A stretch of 64,000 bases of DNA. Source: Bacteroidales bacterium. GTDB lineage: Bacteria > Bacteroidota > Bacteroidia > Bacteroidales > P3. The position numbers and the translations under genes were made by a program. The notes below the pieces were generated by a model. It was not told the origin of the DNA. It searched no databases and saw only the letters and a list, made by a program, of their open reading frames with translations. Below are positions 62,452 through 64,000 of the stretch, piece after piece (within the stretch, counting starts at the first letter, position 1; every line of letters starts with the position of its first letter). The stretch lies in assembly GCA_017449525.1 (NCBI GenBank), contig JAFTFL010000011.1:47511-111510 (forward strand), in the 5' to 3' direction.

Positions 62452-63339
62452 TTATATGTCTTCTTCTTTTAATATCCCGGAGGCTATAGCCAAGTCAATC
62501 GTGCGCTGTGCACGCAATACCACAGGCCTGTCTACCATTTTTCCGTTGACTGCGATTACGCCGCTGCCTCGTTTTTCAGCATCTTTGATGGCGGCTATGA
62601 TGGTTTGAGCCTTCTCGATGTCTTTCTGCTTGGGTGCGAACACTTCGTTGACCACCTCAATCTGACGAGGATTGATGATGGACTTGCCGTCGAATCCAAG
62701 GGTCTTAATGAGTTCAACCTCCTTGCGGAAGGTTTCCATGTCGTTCAAGTTGGAGTATACCGTGTCAAGGGCGTCAATACCGGCAGCGCGAGCGGCCACG
62801 ACGATGGTTTCGCGAGCCAGCAGCAGTTCGGCTCCGTCGGGAGTGCGTTGCGTCTTCAGGTTGGCGCAGTAGTCTTCAGCACCGAGGGCAATACCCATCA
62901 TGCGTTTTGAAGCTATGGCAATGTCGTAGGCATTGACTATGCCCAGTGCGCTCTCAATGGCTGCCATGATCTTCGTGCGGCCCAAACATCCAATCTCGCG
63001 CTCCACGCGCTCTATCTCGGCCTCCACCTCGCGCACCTCATCGGCGGTCTCGGTCTTGGGCATGCGGATGACGTGCACCCCAGCCTTTACTACAGCCTCC
63101 ACATCTTTCTTGCCGTAAGGAGTGTTCAGCGGGTTGATGCGAACCACCATCTCGGTCTGGCCGTAGTCTATAGTCTTCAGTGCATTGTGCACCAACAAGC
63201 GAGCTGCATCCTTCTCTGCCATGGTTACCGAATCCTCGAGGTCCAGCATGATAGAATCAGCACCGTATATGAAAGCATCTTGCATCATCGCCGGGTTGTT
63301 GCCCGGGACGAACATCATTGTTCTTCTTAGTCTTTGCAT
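62452..63339 (-). CDS. citE: Citrate lyase beta subunit
   Basis: This encodes 295 residues from the ATG at 63339, where homology starts (MQRLRRTMMFVPGNNPAMMQ). It has the HpcH/HpaI aldolase-type barrel with SIMLDLEDSV, IRMPKTETADEV, MAAIESALGIVNAYDIA and GKSIINPRQIEVVNEVFAP. CitE is the citryl-ACP lyase and splits citryl-CitD to oxaloacetate and acetyl-CitD, using Mg2+. It starts 22 bp after citD. Confidence 0.95.
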   Translation of the reverse strand: MQRLRRTMMFVPGNNPAMMQDAFIYGADSIMLDLEDSVTMAEKDAARLLVHNALKTIDYGQTEMVVRINPLNTPYGKKDVEAVVKAGVHVIRMPKTETADEVREVEAEIERVEREIGCLGRTKIMAAIESALGIVNAYDIAIASKRMMGIALGAEDYCANLKTQRTPDGAELLLARETIVVAARAAGIDALDTVYSNLNDMETFRKEVELIKTLGFDGKSIINPRQIEVVNEVFAPKQKDIEKAQTIIAAIKDAEKRGSGVIAVNGKMVDRPVVLRAQRTIDLAIASGILKEEDI

Positions 63340-63361
63340 AGTGATTTTGGAATTTTGATGG

Positions 63362-63646
63362 TTAGTCCTTCCACACATCCTTGCCTGTGGCACGTACGGC
63401 AGCAGCCGTAACTCGTGCACGAATTGTGCAGTCGAGAGCGCCCTTGTCAATCACCTTGACATCAGCCGTTGTTACACCCATCTCCGTTAAGGTCTCGGAT
63501 ACAACCTTCTTGATTTGTTCACCGAACTGGTAGGCCACCGTGCTGTTGAGGTCAATGTGCAGCCCAGCCTCAGTCGAAGGACTAATCTGCACCATGATGT
63601 CGCCCGACTCGAGCGTGCCTGCCGATGATGTTGTTAGTTGGTTCAT
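63362..63646 (-). CDS. citD: Citrate lyase acyl carrier protein (gamma subunit)
   Basis: This encodes 94 residues of standard length. The cofactor-bearing Ser lies in the N-terminal motif SSAGTLESGD, and DCTIRARVTAAAVRA is near the end. CitD carries the phosphoribosyl-dephospho-CoA arm between CitF and CitE. It is the first gene of the operon citD-citE-citF-citX-citCG-acn. I see no TAnnTTTG promoter in the 170 bp upstream. Confidence 0.93.
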   Translation of the reverse strand: MNQLTTSSAGTLESGDIMVQISPSTEAGLHIDLNSTVAYQFGEQIKKVVSETLTEMGVTTADVKVIDKGALDCTIRARVTAAAVRATGKDVWKD

Positions 63647-63819
63647 TGTTTATATATGTTTTTATTCTTCGCCTGCGCCCTACATGTCGGACTGACAGAC
63701 CTTATACCTTGTACAAAACGCCCTCAAAACGGCTTCGCCCTTTTTATATTATGTGTACTTGCAAATAATTTTTTGCGTGCTCCTCAAGAGTAACTTCTCC
63801 AGCGGAAAACGGGTACATT

Positions 63820-63974
63820 CCGTAGGCCGTCCATCCAACCCCCGTGGGCTGCACACCTAACATTTTGTAGGTTGTTTTTCCAACACCCGAAGGCTGTATG
63901 TTCATATTCAGTTGGGCATGCTGTGCAGTGCAGTAGGGCAGAAAGTACTTTCCTGTACGGCGAGTAAAGGAGAG
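63820..63974. repeat. 22-bp-period tandem array H upstream of the cit operon
   Basis: Cores start at 63820 (CCGTAGGCC), 63842 (CCGTGGGCT), 63865 (TTGTAGGTT, one-base shift), 63887 (CCGAAGGCT), 63909 (CAGTTGGGC), 63931 (CAGTAGGGC) and 63953 (CTGTACGGC). The last core matches those of arrays A-C. The array lies 174 bp upstream of citD. The sequence between it and citD holds no gene I can support. Confidence 0.78.
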
Positions 63975-64000
63975 CAGAGGCGAGGAAGATAGAGAGATAG

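Overview
The window looks like chromosomal DNA of an anaerobic Bacteroidales bacterium that uses the type IX secretion system (T9SS); I cannot name the genus. Supporting signs are promoters of the Bacteroidetes form TTG-N19/20-TAnnTTTG, a T9SS plug protein, two giant surface proteins with T9SS C-terminal sorting domains, TonB-linked outer membrane barrels, a LuxE-like acyl-protein synthetase, and no phage, IS or CRISPR genes.

Layout. 1-10164 (minus): an outer membrane barrel followed by a giant TANFOR-like secreted protein that runs off the left edge. 10907-13844 (plus): a small Cys-rich exported protein, a TonB receptor and a heavy-metal-associated (HMA) protein, probably a metal-uptake unit. 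13892-15988 (minus): ribD, a YigZ-family gene and a GNAT acetyltransferase. 16101-23486 (plus): a 2461-residue adhesin-like protein with a type B sorting signal. 23796-27435 (minus): a TrmH-like methyltransferase, recR, a family 3 glycosidase and the LuxE-like gene. 27623-27697: tRNA-His. 28600-41921 (plus): a 3916-residue surface protein with a type A sorting signal, whose stop overlaps the start of tilS. 42449-46226 (minus): an M16 peptidase, a voltage-gated-type potassium channel and the T9SS plug protein. 46604-49309 (plus): an outer membrane barrel receptor. 49539-49609: tRNA-Gln. 49787-51287 (minus): two small lipoproteins. 51747-54020 (minus): an NfnAB-type fusion oxidoreductase. 54643-63646 (minus): a citrate lyase operon (citD, citE, citF, citX, a citC-citG fusion) continuing into an aconitase-family gene and icd. 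No citrate synthase or citrate transporter is visible. The cit-acn-icd set suggests citrate is both cleaved to oxaloacetate plus acetate and oxidised to 2-oxoglutarate, with the Nfn-like enzyme nearby to rebalance NAD(P)H and ferredoxin.

The most unusual signal is non-coding. At least seven intergenic regions hold degenerate tandem arrays with the same period of 22 bp: 10336-10599, 28068-28265, 42021-42218, 49655-49786, 54291-54467, 55853-56028 and 63820-63974, with a possible two-unit remnant at 46396. Each array has its own core sequence, often a dyad (for example GTCGTACGAC, GCCGTACGGC, TTGCATGTGCAA, TGAGAA..TTCTCA), but the spacing is kept even through degenerate units. Three arrays lie just downstream of promoter-like sequences. 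I do not recognise this family. It could be a phased protein-binding array, a family of structured RNAs, or both.
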